Part shown: positions 1 to 5,116 of the stretch, in pieces
Position numbering within the stretch: the stretch's first letter is position 1
Layout: each line of letters begins with the position of its first letter
Source of the DNA: Phycisphaerales bacterium
GTDB lineage: Bacteria > Planctomycetota > Phycisphaerae > Phycisphaerales > UBA1924
DNA length: 5,116 bases
Direction: 5' to 3'
Assembly: GCA_007124345.1 (NCBI GenBank)
Contig: SLFH01000049.1
Coordinates: 1 to 5,116 of the forward strand
Made by a program: the position numbers and the translations under genes
The notes under the pieces: model-generated
What the model was told of the DNA's origin: nothing
What the model saw: the letters and a program-made list of their open reading frames with translations, nothing else
The model's database searches: none

Positions 1-1142
1 GCGTGCGACTGGTCGTACACCTCGTCGGGGCCGAAGGTCGCGTAGTCCTCGCTGTACAGCGCGTTGGGGCTCTTGCGCCGGATCGGCGTCGCGTGCCCCT
101 TGAACAGTCGCACCACCACCTCGCCCGTCAGCGGCTCGGCCAGCGTCTCGGACTGGGCCATCAGCGCCGCTCGCAGCGGCGTGAACCAACGCCCCTCGTA
201 CACCAGCCTCGCAAACTCCAGCGCCGAACGCTCCTTGGCTCTGAACGCCTCGCGGTCGAGCACAAGCTCTTCGAGGGCCGAGAGCGCTTCCTTGATCACC
301 GTGCCGCCGGGCGTCTCGTACAGCCCGCGCGATTTCATGCCCACCACGCGGTTCTCGATGATGTCCACGCGTCCGACGCCGTGCGGGCCGGCCAGCGCGT
401 TGAGCTTCTCGACCAGCTTTTCGCCCGCCATGCGCTCGCCGTCGAGGGCGACAGGCCGCCCGTGCTCGAACGACAGGCTTACATCCAGCGGCTTGTCGGG
501 GGCCTCGGCGATCGACGCCGTCAGCATCCACGCGTCCTCGGGCGGCGGGTTCCACGCGTCTTCGATCGCCCCGCCCTCGTGGCTGATGTGCCACAGGTTC
601 CGGTCGCGGCTGTAGATCTTCTCAGCCGACGCCGTCACGGGGATGCCACGCTCGCGCACATACCCCAATAGGTCTTCGCGGCTCTTGAACTTCCAGTTCT
701 TCTGGCGCCACGGCGCGATCACTTCCAGATCGGGCGCCAGGGCGCTGAAGCACGAGTCGAAACGCACCTGGTCGTTGCCCTTGCCCGTGCACCCGTGGGC
801 GACCGAGTCGCACCCGTGCTTGCGGGCCGCCTCGACCTGCGCCTTGGCGATCACCGGGCGCGCCATCGCCGTGCCCAGGAGGTACCGCCCCTCGTACACC
901 GCCCCGGCGATCAGCGTCGGGAAGACATAGTCCTCGATGAATTCACGCTTGAGGTCGGCGACCTCGCAGGCGACGGCCCCGCTCTTGAGCGCCTTCTCCT
1001 CGATGCCAACAAGCTCCTCGTCCCCCTGCCCCACATCGGCGACAAAGGCGACGACCTCGCAGTCGTAGGTCTCTCTCAGCCAGGTCAGGATCGCGGAGGT
1101 GTCGAGTCCGCCCGAATACGCCAATGCAACACGGTTCGCCAT
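1..1142 (-). CDS. argG: Argininosuccinate synthase, 3' end cut off by window edge
   Basis: Catalyses ATP-dependent condensation of citrulline with aspartate to argininosuccinate (with AMP and PPi), the penultimate step of arginine synthesis, in the cytosol. The ATG at 1142-1140 opens a frame with no stop to the left edge: 380 full codons, of about 400 usual for the family, so roughly the last 20 residues are missing. The N-terminal ATP-pyrophosphatase P-loop AYSGGLDTS is at residues 8-16. YLLGTAMARP is at about 88-96, the HGCTGKGNDQVRF segment at 116-128, and NRVVGMKSRGLYETPGG in the synthetase domain at about 264-280. The last residues, near VYDQSH, match the typical C-terminal region. The start lies 2 nt after the argF stop. 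Only a modest purine-rich site (GGGAGAG, 1154-1160) precedes it, so translation is probably coupled to argF. It is the last visible gene of the operon; argH could follow outside the window. No damage is visible. Confidence 0.97.
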   Translation of the reverse strand, partial: MANRVALAYSGGLDTSAILTWLRETYDCEVVAFVADVGQGDEELVGIEEKALKSGAVACEVADLKREFIEDYVFPTLIAGAVYEGRYLLGTAMARPVIAKAQVEAARKHGCDSVAHGCTGKGNDQVRFDSCFSALAPDLEVIAPWRQKNWKFKSREDLLGYVRERGIPVTASAEKIYSRDRNLWHISHEGGAIEDAWNPPPEDAWMLTASIAEAPDKPLDVSLSFEHGRPVALDGERMAGEKLVEKLNALAGPHGVGRVDIIENRVVGMKSRGLYETPGGTVIKEALSALEELVLDREAFRAKERSALEFARLVYEGRWFTPLRAALMAQSETLAEPLTGEVVVRLFKGHATPIRRKSPNALYSEDYATFGPDEVYDQSH

Positions 1143-1144
1143 AG

Positions 1145-2089
1145 TCAGTCGCTCTCTCCCAGCAGGTTCATCAGCAGCGCGTTCTGCGCATGCATTCGGT
1201 TCTCGGCCTGGTCGTACACGACCGATCGGGCGCTGTCCACCACGCTGTCGGTCACCTCGACCCCGCGCTTGGCCGGCAGGCAGTGCATGAACAGGGCGTC
1301 CGGGCCCGCCGAGGCCATCAGCGCATTGTTCACCTGGTAGTCGCGGAACGCTTCGAGCCTCTTGCCCGCCTCGTCCGCCTGCCCCATCGAGACCCAGGCG
1401 TCGGTATACACCGCGTCGCACCCCTCCAGGGCCGAAAGTTCATTCGTAATTTTTAACGATGCGCCGCTCGCCCCTGCACGCTCGCCGCTCAGCCGGGACA
1501 TCTCCGGCGTCGGCTCGTACCCCGGCGGCGTCACCACCACCAGATCCACGCCCATGATCGAACTCGCAAGCATCAGCGAGTGGCAGACATTGTTACCGTC
1601 CCCGATGTACGCCAGCTTCTTCTCCTCAAGCGAGCCCAGCCGCTCGCGCAGCGTCAGCATGTCCGCCAGCGCCTGGCACGGATGCGTCAGATCGCTCAGC
1701 GCGTTGACGACCGGCTTCGACGAGTAGGTCGCAAGCTCTTCCAGGGTTCTGTGCTCAAAGACGCGGGCGATCACCACATCGCTCCAACGCTCCAGGTTCT
1801 TGGCGTAGTCCTTGATCGCCTCGCGCTCGCCGATCAGGCTGTGGATGTGTTCGAGGTAGATCGCGTGCCCCCCGAGCCGGGCAAAGCCGACCTCGAAGCT
1901 CACCCGCGTCCGAAGCGAAGGCTTCTCGAACAACAGCACACCGACCCGGCCCGCAAGGGCCGACCGGTACGACGCCGGATCGGCCTTGATCGCCGACGCA
2001 AGGTCCAGCACGCCCGCGATCTCGTCGCGCGTCCAAGCGGCCAGCGTGAGCAGGTCACGCCCAAACAGTGATGGCGTCAGCCCGCTCAC
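1145..2089 (-). CDS. argF: Ornithine carbamoyltransferase (anabolic)
   Basis: Transfers the carbamoyl group of carbamoyl phosphate to ornithine, giving citrulline and phosphate; normally a cytosolic trimer. At 314 residues it is normal for the family. The carbamoyl-phosphate site FEKPSLRTR spans residues 54-62; it has Leu where many family members have Thr in STRT, a common variant. HPCQ is at 136-139, YIGDGNNVCHS at 161-171, the ornithine loop TDAWVSMG at 229-236, the catalytic-Cys motif HCLPAKRG at 269-276, and DQAENRMHAQ at 293-302. HCLP and SMG support ornithine rather than aspartate carbamoyltransferase. The start is GTG at 2089-2087, overlapping the argB stop as GTGA. GGAGGT at 2096-2101 lies 6 nt upstream, which supports this unusual start codon. 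Codons 212-218 are AT-rich and unlike the rest. Symbol argF is used for the biosynthetic enzyme; its place between argB and argG makes a catabolic arcB role unlikely. Confidence 0.96.
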   Translation of the reverse strand: MSGLTPSLFGRDLLTLAAWTRDEIAGVLDLASAIKADPASYRSALAGRVGVLLFEKPSLRTRVSFEVGFARLGGHAIYLEHIHSLIGEREAIKDYAKNLERWSDVVIARVFEHRTLEELATYSSKPVVNALSDLTHPCQALADMLTLRERLGSLEEKKLAYIGDGNNVCHSLMLASSIMGVDLVVVTPPGYEPTPEMSRLSGERAGASGASLKITNELSALEGCDAVYTDAWVSMGQADEAGKRLEAFRDYQVNNALMASAGPDALFMHCLPAKRGVEVTDSVVDSARSVVYDQAENRMHAQNALLMNLLGESD

Positions 2090-2967
2090 GATTCCACCTC
2101 CGACTTCTTGTTTACAGCGCCCCGCGCCATGCGCCCTGCGCCCCCGCCGACCACCCTCGTCCCCACACGCTCGCCCGACGCCAACCCCTCTAGCGCCTCC
2201 GGATCATCGAACGACGCGATCAGCACCGGCACGCCCAGCGCCCGCGCCGTCTCGAATGCGCCGCGCACCTTCGGCACCATTCCCCCCTCGATCACACCCG
2301 CCTTGATCAGGCGCTCGATCTCCGCCCCGTCGATCTCTGCAAGCGTCGTCCCCGCCTCGCCACGCACGCCCGGGACATCGGTCAGGAACACCACGCCCGT
2401 CGCCCCCGCGACACGCGCGACACCAGACGCCGCGTCGTCGGCGTTGATGTTGACGAGTTCCCCGTCGGGCGCCGAGCCGATCGAGCTGAATACTGGCAGG
2501 TACCCCGCCTCCAGCAGCGTCCCGATCAGCGAGCCGTCACCCCCGACAATCTCGCCCACCCGCCCCGCGTCCGGCCCGTACTTCGTTGTCACCTCGCAGC
2601 GCAGAGCCCCGCCCGAGGAGAGCATCAGCCCGACCGCCGGCACGCCCGCCGCGACCATCGCGCCGACCAGCCCCGCGTTGACCTTGCCCGCCAGCACCCC
2701 CGCGATCTCGCGCATCTGCTCGGGCGGGGTCAGCCGGATGCCGTCGCGTTTGACCGTCGGCATGCCGAGGCGCTCAAGATGCCGCGCGATCGCCTCGCCT
2801 CCGCCGTGGACGATGATCACGCCCGAGCCGTCACGCCGGGCAGTCAGCGCCAGGTGCAGCGAGCCCAGCGCCCGCCAGAGCTCGGCGCGAGCCTCGGGCC
2901 GCTCGACCCCCAGCCCGCCGAGCTTGACCACCAGCACCACGCCGGGGCGATCGGGGCGGCCGCCCAT
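2086..2967 (-). CDS. argB: Acetylglutamate kinase
   Basis: Phosphorylates N-acetyl-L-glutamate with ATP to N-acetylglutamyl phosphate, the second step of arginine synthesis; a cytosolic amino-acid-kinase-fold enzyme. It has 293 residues from the chosen ATG at 2967-2965. The phosphate-binding VVKLGG has Lys15, HGGG is at 54-57, DGIRLT at about 75-80, NINADDAA at 173-180, LTDVPGV at 195-201, GGMVPKV at 228-234 with Lys233, and GTRV near 269-272. The frame stays open to an ATG at 3021, but that would add 18 residues (starting MHECVV) lying within argC. The inner ATG has GGAGGT exactly 6 nt upstream and overlaps the argC stop as TGATG, so it is much better. With Lys15 so near the start there is little room for the N-terminal helix found in arginine-inhibited kinases. 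About 20 residues of Gly-rich then charged tail follow GTRV. No LysW gene is visible, so a lysine-pathway kinase is unlikely. Confidence 0.96.
   Translation of the reverse strand: MGGRPDRPGVVLVVKLGGLGVERPEARAELWRALGSLHLALTARRDGSGVIIVHGGGEAIARHLERLGMPTVKRDGIRLTPPEQMREIAGVLAGKVNAGLVGAMVAAGVPAVGLMLSSGGALRCEVTTKYGPDAGRVGEIVGGDGSLIGTLLEAGYLPVFSSIGSAPDGELVNINADDAASGVARVAGATGVVFLTDVPGVRGEAGTTLAEIDGAEIERLIKAGVIEGGMVPKVRGAFETARALGVPVLIASFDDPEALEGLASGERVGTRVVGGGAGRMARGAVNKKSEVES
2096..2101 (-). promoter_or_regulatory. Ribosome binding site that fixes the argF GTG start
   Basis: GGAGGT on the minus strand, 6 nt before the GTG at 2089, the same sequence and spacing as for argB. It lies in the last codons of argB and supports a GTG start overlapping the argB stop. 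Confidence 0.8.
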
Positions 2968-3986
2968 CAGAGCACCTCCAGCCCGTGCGTCTCGGGCAGC
3001 CCGAACGACACATTCATGCACTGCACCGCCTGCCCCGCGGCGCCCTTCACCAGGTTGTCGATCGAGCTGGACACCACCAGGTGCCCCGCCCCGTCATCGA
3101 TCAGCCCGATGTCGCAGCAGTTCGTCCCGCGCACATCCACAGTCTTGGGCCAGCGCCCTTCGGGCAGCAGACGAACGAACCGCTCCGAGCCGTACCTTTC
3201 CTTGTACACCCCGCGCACCCTCGCCGCGTCCCAGCCCTCGGCCAGCTCGACATGGATCGTGCTCACGATCCCGCGGTCCAGCGGCGCAAGGTGGGGGGTG
3301 AACCGAACCGCAACCCCGGCGTGATGCCCGATCTCCGGCTGGTGCCGGTGGCGCAGCGCCCCGTACGCCTCCAGCCCGACCTCGCAGAACAGATTGCCGA
3401 GTTTCGGGCTCCGCCCCGCGCCGCTCACCCCGCTGATCGAGCTGACCACCGGCGTCGAGCCCGCCCTGATCGCCCCGGCCTCCACCAGCGGGCGCAACGG
3501 CAGGATCGCCGAAGTCGGATAACACCCGGGCACCGCAACAAGCTTCGCGCCCTTGATCCGCTCGCGAGCAATCTCGACCAAGCCGTACACCGCCGATTCG
3601 AGCAGATCGGGGTGGGCGTGCTCAAACCCGTAGTGCTTCGGGTACAGCCCCGCGTCGGGCAGCCGGTACGCCGCCGACAGATCAAACACCCGGATCCCAC
3701 GATCCAAAAGCGCCTTGGCCAGCTCCACGCTCGCCTCGTGTGGTGTCGCCAAGAACGCCGCGTCCGGCCCCAGTTCCGCGATCTTGCCCGGGTCCGCGGG
3801 CTCAACGGGCAGGTCCAGCCGCTCTCGGAATCGCCCGAACAGCTCGCCCATTGTCGACGCGTCGTCGGCACGCCGGGCCGAGCCGAACAGACCGACCACC
3901 GACGCCCCGGGATGATGCACCAGCAGGCGGCAGACCTCCGCGCCGGTGTACCCGGCGGCTCCGATGACCACGCAGCGCAGCGTCAC
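2967..3986 (-). CDS. argC: N-acetyl-gamma-glutamyl-phosphate reductase
   Basis: Reduces N-acetylglutamyl phosphate with NADPH to N-acetylglutamate semialdehyde and phosphate, the third step of the pathway; cytosolic. At 339 residues it is typical. The Rossmann motif GAAGYTGAE is at residues 9-17, TPHE at 81-84, FDLSAAYRL at 101-109, the active-site Cys155 in VPGCYPTSAILPL (152-164), GVSGAGR at 186-192, the RHRHQPEI segment with the likely catalytic His215 at 212-219, and the C-terminal KGAAGQAVQCMN at 314-325. The start is GTG at 3986-3984, overlapping the argR stop as GTGA. AGGAG at 3995-3999 lies 8 nt upstream, and the start puts the Rossmann glycines at the usual distance from the N-terminus. 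argB follows with a 1-nt overlap and no argJ between them, unlike the common argCJBD order. All key residues are present and the gene looks intact. Confidence 0.97.
   Translation of the reverse strand: MTLRCVVIGAAGYTGAEVCRLLVHHPGASVVGLFGSARRADDASTMGELFGRFRERLDLPVEPADPGKIAELGPDAAFLATPHEASVELAKALLDRGIRVFDLSAAYRLPDAGLYPKHYGFEHAHPDLLESAVYGLVEIARERIKGAKLVAVPGCYPTSAILPLRPLVEAGAIRAGSTPVVSSISGVSGAGRSPKLGNLFCEVGLEAYGALRHRHQPEIGHHAGVAVRFTPHLAPLDRGIVSTIHVELAEGWDAARVRGVYKERYGSERFVRLLPEGRWPKTVDVRGTNCCDIGLIDDGAGHLVVSSSIDNLVKGAAGQAVQCMNVSFGLPETHGLEVL
2974..2979 (-). promoter_or_regulatory. Ribosome binding site that fixes the argB start
   Basis: GGAGGT on the minus strand, exactly 6 nt before the ATG at 2967. 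It lies in the last codons of argC and decides for the 293-residue ArgB over the longer frame opening at 3021. Confidence 0.8.
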
Positions 3987-4525
3987 GCTTCGTGCTCCTC
4001 GGGCCGAACCTCGCCGATCTCCCCGTCGCCGTTCTCGGTCTCAGACGGCGGGCTCCCGTCGGGCCAGGCCATCTCCGAGAGCACTCGAAGCCGGTCGCGC
4101 AGGCACATCGCAGAACTCTGGTCACGCATCGCGATGAAGATCGTGTCGTCGCCGGCCAGCGTCCCGAACACGCCGTCCAGCGGCGTCCGGTCCAGCTCCA
4201 GCCCGACGATCTGCGCATGCCCCGGCCCGGTCCGCAGGATCACCAGCGTCCCCGCGCACTCGATCCGCGTCACAAACCCTTTCAGCACACTCCGCAGCAT
4301 CGGCCGGTCACTGAACGCCTTCGGCGCGTGCTCAGGCAGCCGGTAGCCCATCGGCCCCTTAAAGACCCCGAGCGTCCGCAGGTCTCGCGAAAGCGTCGGC
4401 TGGGTCACCAGCAACCCACGCTCGGCGAGCATCTGCTGCAACTGCTCCTGATTGCTGACGATCCCACTCCCCACGAGCTCAAGGATCACGCTGTGTCTTG
4501 CAGCTCTTGTCATGTGCAAGATCAT
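3983..4525 (-). CDS. argR: Arginine repressor ArgR
   Basis: Arginine-responsive DNA-binding regulator of the ArgR/AhrC family; in known members, hexamers with bound arginine bind ARG boxes and repress biosynthetic genes. Residues 6-65 form the winged-helix domain, with recognition helix VTQPTLSRDLRTLGV at 40-54. Residues about 78-150 are the oligomerisation and arginine-binding domain, with TGPGHAQIVGLELD at 99-112 and GTLAGDDTIFI at 121-131; the paired Asp126-Asp127 correspond to the arginine-contacting acidic pair of the family. At 180 residues it is longer than the usual 150-156 because of an acidic tail (about 153-180). A TGA directly precedes the ATG at 4525, so the frame cannot extend upstream. 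That ATG has only a weak AGAG 5 nt upstream. The ATG at 4513 (residue 5) gives MTRAARHSV, which resembles the start of known AhrC proteins and may be the true, leaderless start. It leads the operon and overlaps argC by 4 nt. Confidence 0.94.
   Translation of the reverse strand: MILHMTRAARHSVILELVGSGIVSNQEQLQQMLAERGLLVTQPTLSRDLRTLGVFKGPMGYRLPEHAPKAFSDRPMLRSVLKGFVTRIECAGTLVILRTGPGHAQIVGLELDRTPLDGVFGTLAGDDTIFIAMRDQSSAMCLRDRLRVLSEMAWPDGSPPSETENGDGEIGEVRPEEHEA
3995..3999 (-). promoter_or_regulatory. Ribosome binding site of argC
   Basis: AGGAG on the minus strand, 8 nt upstream of the GTG start at 3986. It lies in the codons for Glu176-Glu177 near the end of argR and supports the GTG start. Confidence 0.65.
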
Positions 4526-4530
4526 TCATG
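4513..4530. promoter_or_regulatory. Candidate ARG box (ArgR operator) over the argR start
   Basis: The minus-strand sequence CATGAATGATCTTGCACA matches the ten core positions of the E. coli-type ARG box (TGAAT-4-ATTCA) at eight: the left half is perfect and the right half, TTGCA, matches three of five. A weaker, similar element (TGACA-5-ATGCA) lies upstream at 4534-4548, about 19 bp centre to centre, roughly the spacing of tandem ARG boxes. The site covers the candidate -10 and start codon, so binding would block the operon promoter. That ArgR regulates its own operon here is inferred from this position. Confidence 0.45.
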
Positions 4531-4549
4531 CTCTGCATAAAGTTGTCAA
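4521..4549 (-). promoter_or_regulatory. Candidate promoter of the argRCBFG operon
   Basis: On the minus strand a perfect TTGACA (4549-4544) is followed after 17 nt by AATGAT (4526-4521), which matches the TATAAT consensus at 4 of 6 positions. Transcription would then start near 4513-4515, at or next to the second in-frame ATG of argR. The spacing is ideal but the -10 is weak, which would suit a repressible promoter. No other -35/-10 pair upstream on this strand looks as good. The assignment is by consensus only. Confidence 0.5.
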
Positions 4550-4573
4550 CCCCGTATGTTATGGGACTATAGC
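4543..4573 (+). promoter_or_regulatory. Candidate promoter for the plus-strand gene at 4699
   Basis: On the plus strand TTGTCA (4543-4548, 5 of 6 to the -35 consensus) is followed by TATAGC (4568-4573, 4 of 6 to the -10 consensus) after 19 nt, slightly longer than ideal. A TATGTT at 4555-4560 is too close to pair with this -35. A start near 4580 would give a leader of about 120 nt. The -35 comes from the same palindrome GTTGTCAAC (4542-4550) that supplies the minus-strand -35. Confidence 0.35.
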
Positions 4574-4575
4574 GC

Positions 4576-4628
4576 TCCCGGCCACGCTCGCCAGCGCAGC
4601 CGACGCGCACCCCTGGCCGCGTCCGGGA
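4576..4628 (+). other. Inverted repeats, possible leader hairpin of the plus-strand gene
   Basis: TCCCGG at 4576-4581 is exactly complementary to CCGGGA at 4623-4628. The overlapping CGGCCA at 4579-4584 is exactly complementary to TGGCCG at 4614-4619. The two pairings partly exclude each other, or could combine with a bulge, around a GC-rich loop of about 30-40 nt. It would sit at the start of the predicted leader. No U-tract follows, so it is not a typical intrinsic terminator. In GC-rich DNA such repeats can arise by chance. Confidence 0.25.
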
Positions 4629-4686
4629 ATTCTCAACCCAGAACGCGGGACACTCCGATCCTCACTCCGTGGATTCGTGCGCCCGG

Positions 4687-4691
4687 AGGAG
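4687..4691 (+). promoter_or_regulatory. Ribosome binding site of the gene at 4699
   Basis: AGGAG, within GGAGGAG (4685-4691), ends 7 nt before ATG 4699. It is a strong Shine-Dalgarno match at ideal spacing and is the main reason for calling this partial gene and its start. Confidence 0.7.
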
Positions 4692-4698
4692 ATCTGTC

Positions 4699-5116
4699 AT
4701 GGCATCCAACACCGCCCAACCGACCGTCGGCCTGCTGCTGCTGGCCGCTCTCATCGTCGCCGCCCTCGGCACGCGCCCCGCGGCCGACAAGCCCGCCGAC
4801 CTCATCCAGAACGCCGACGGCTCGGACGCCGACCGTCCCGACGCCCGCACCCTGCGCGATCTGGCCGGACTCTCCGTCGGGCTTCAGACGCTACGGCAGC
4901 TCGGGGCGATGCTCGAGGCCGCCCCGCCCGCCATCGAAGCCGCAAATCATTCGGCTGAGCAAGGGATCGCCGTTCTGGAGACCGCGACCGACGCATGGAT
5001 GCGGGCCTCCGCGTTCGCGATCGCCTCGCTCCCCAGAGCTGAAACCCCCGGAGCCGGGCTCGCCGCCATCGAGGAAGCGCCAGCCGACCCGGCGGAGATC
5101 GCAGCCCGTCTCGGCC
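4699..5116 (+). CDS. Unrecognised membrane-anchored or exported protein, 3' part outside window
   Basis: I do not recognise this gene. It starts at ATG 4699-4701 with AGGAG at 4687-4691, 7 nt upstream, and stays open to the right edge (139 codons and one base). Third codon positions are strongly GC-biased, like the arg genes, which supports real coding. Residues 10-24 (VGLLLLAALIVAALG) form one hydrophobic segment. No Lys or Arg precedes it, whereas Arg26 and Lys31 follow it; this suits a membrane anchor at least as well as a cleaved signal peptide, and no clear cleavage motif is seen. After an Asp/Pro-rich linker (about 28-50), residues 51-111 look helical, with leucines at 52, 55, 58, 62, 65, 68 and 72 spaced for an amphipathic or coiled-coil helix. 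Residues 112-139 are Pro/Ala/Glu-rich. It diverges from the arg operon, so a functional link is not implied. Confidence 0.65.
   Translation, partial: MASNTAQPTVGLLLLAALIVAALGTRPAADKPADLIQNADGSDADRPDARTLRDLAGLSVGLQTLRQLGAMLEAAPPAIEAANHSAEQGIAVLETATDAWMRASAFAIASLPRAETPGAGLAAIEEAPADPAEIAARLG

Noticed and set aside
3..671. Plus-strand open frames opposite argG
   Set aside because: The minus-strand frame encodes argininosuccinate synthase throughout this stretch; the plus-strand translations are Arg-rich and match nothing.
1445..1458. Imperfect palindrome CGTTAAAAATTACG in argF as an internal ARG box
   Set aside because: Only a few of the ten core positions match in any alignment, and it lies deep in a coding region; the AT-richness alone makes it look like an operator.
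2968..3021. Longer ArgB start at 3021
   Set aside because: It would overlap argC by 55 bases and lacks a good binding site, whereas the ATG at 2967 has GGAGGT at ideal spacing.
2108..3301. 397-codon plus-strand open frame opposite argB and argC
   Set aside because: Low-complexity Pro/Ser/Ala/Arg translation and complete overlap with well-supported enzymes; a compositional artefact.
2985..4346. Very long open frame on the plus strand across argC and argR (453 codons)
   Set aside because: It lies opposite two genes with clear family motifs; the translation is Arg/Pro/His-rich with no recognisable domain, as expected from the antisense strand of GC-rich coding DNA.
4576..4628. Intrinsic terminator in the divergent intergenic region
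   Set aside because: The stems are not followed by a run of T on either strand, and both flanking genes point away from the region, so no terminator is expected.
4452..4958. 168-codon plus-strand frame running through the intergenic region into the unknown gene
   Set aside because: It begins inside argR, has no ribosome binding site, and becomes Arg/Pro-rich out of frame with the better-supported start at 4699.
1..5116. CRISPR array, tRNA or rRNA genes, insertion sequences, integrase attachment sites
   Set aside because: No regularly spaced repeats, transposase-like frames, terminal repeats or tRNA-like cloverleaf sequence were seen; the window is filled by metabolic genes.

Overview
The window carries most of an arginine-biosynthesis operon on the minus strand, plus the 5' part of one unrecognised gene diverging from it on the plus strand. 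The DNA is GC-rich, with strongly GC-biased third codon positions, almost no space between genes and good Shine-Dalgarno sites. The layout is clearly bacterial. The proteins look like those of a free-living, high-GC, arginine-prototrophic bacterium. A Planctomycetota (Phycisphaerae-like) origin is a guess from general appearance only; nothing here fixes the taxon.

Read in the direction of transcription (right to left), the operon is argR (about 4525-3983), argC (3986-2967), argB (2967-2086), argF (2089-1145) and argG (1142 to beyond the left edge). Junctions are GTGA (4-nt overlap), TGATG (1-nt overlap), GTGA (4-nt overlap) and a 2-nt gap, so the genes are almost certainly one transcript with coupled translation. 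ArgB phosphorylates N-acetylglutamate, ArgC reduces the acyl phosphate to the semialdehyde, ArgF carbamoylates ornithine to citrulline and ArgG joins citrulline to aspartate. ArgR is the arginine-dependent repressor expected to control the set. The acetylation/deacetylation step (argJ or argA/argE), the aminotransferase (argD) and argininosuccinate lyase (argH) are not in the window; argH could lie just beyond the left edge.

The gap from 4526 to 4698 is the only intergenic region. It holds a 9-bp palindrome, GTTGTCAAC, that reads as a -35 box on both strands, an ARG-box-like sequence overlapping the argR start, a possible leader hairpin, and a strong ribosome binding site for the plus-strand gene. 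That gene (4699 to beyond the right edge) encodes a protein with an N-terminal hydrophobic segment followed by an Ala/Leu-rich helical region; its function is unknown.

The enzymes are standard, and I do not see an undescribed system. The points worth a second look are the regulatory layout at the divergent promoter (possibly a leaderless, autoregulated argR), the short N-terminus of ArgB, the acidic tail of ArgR and the unknown membrane or exported protein.
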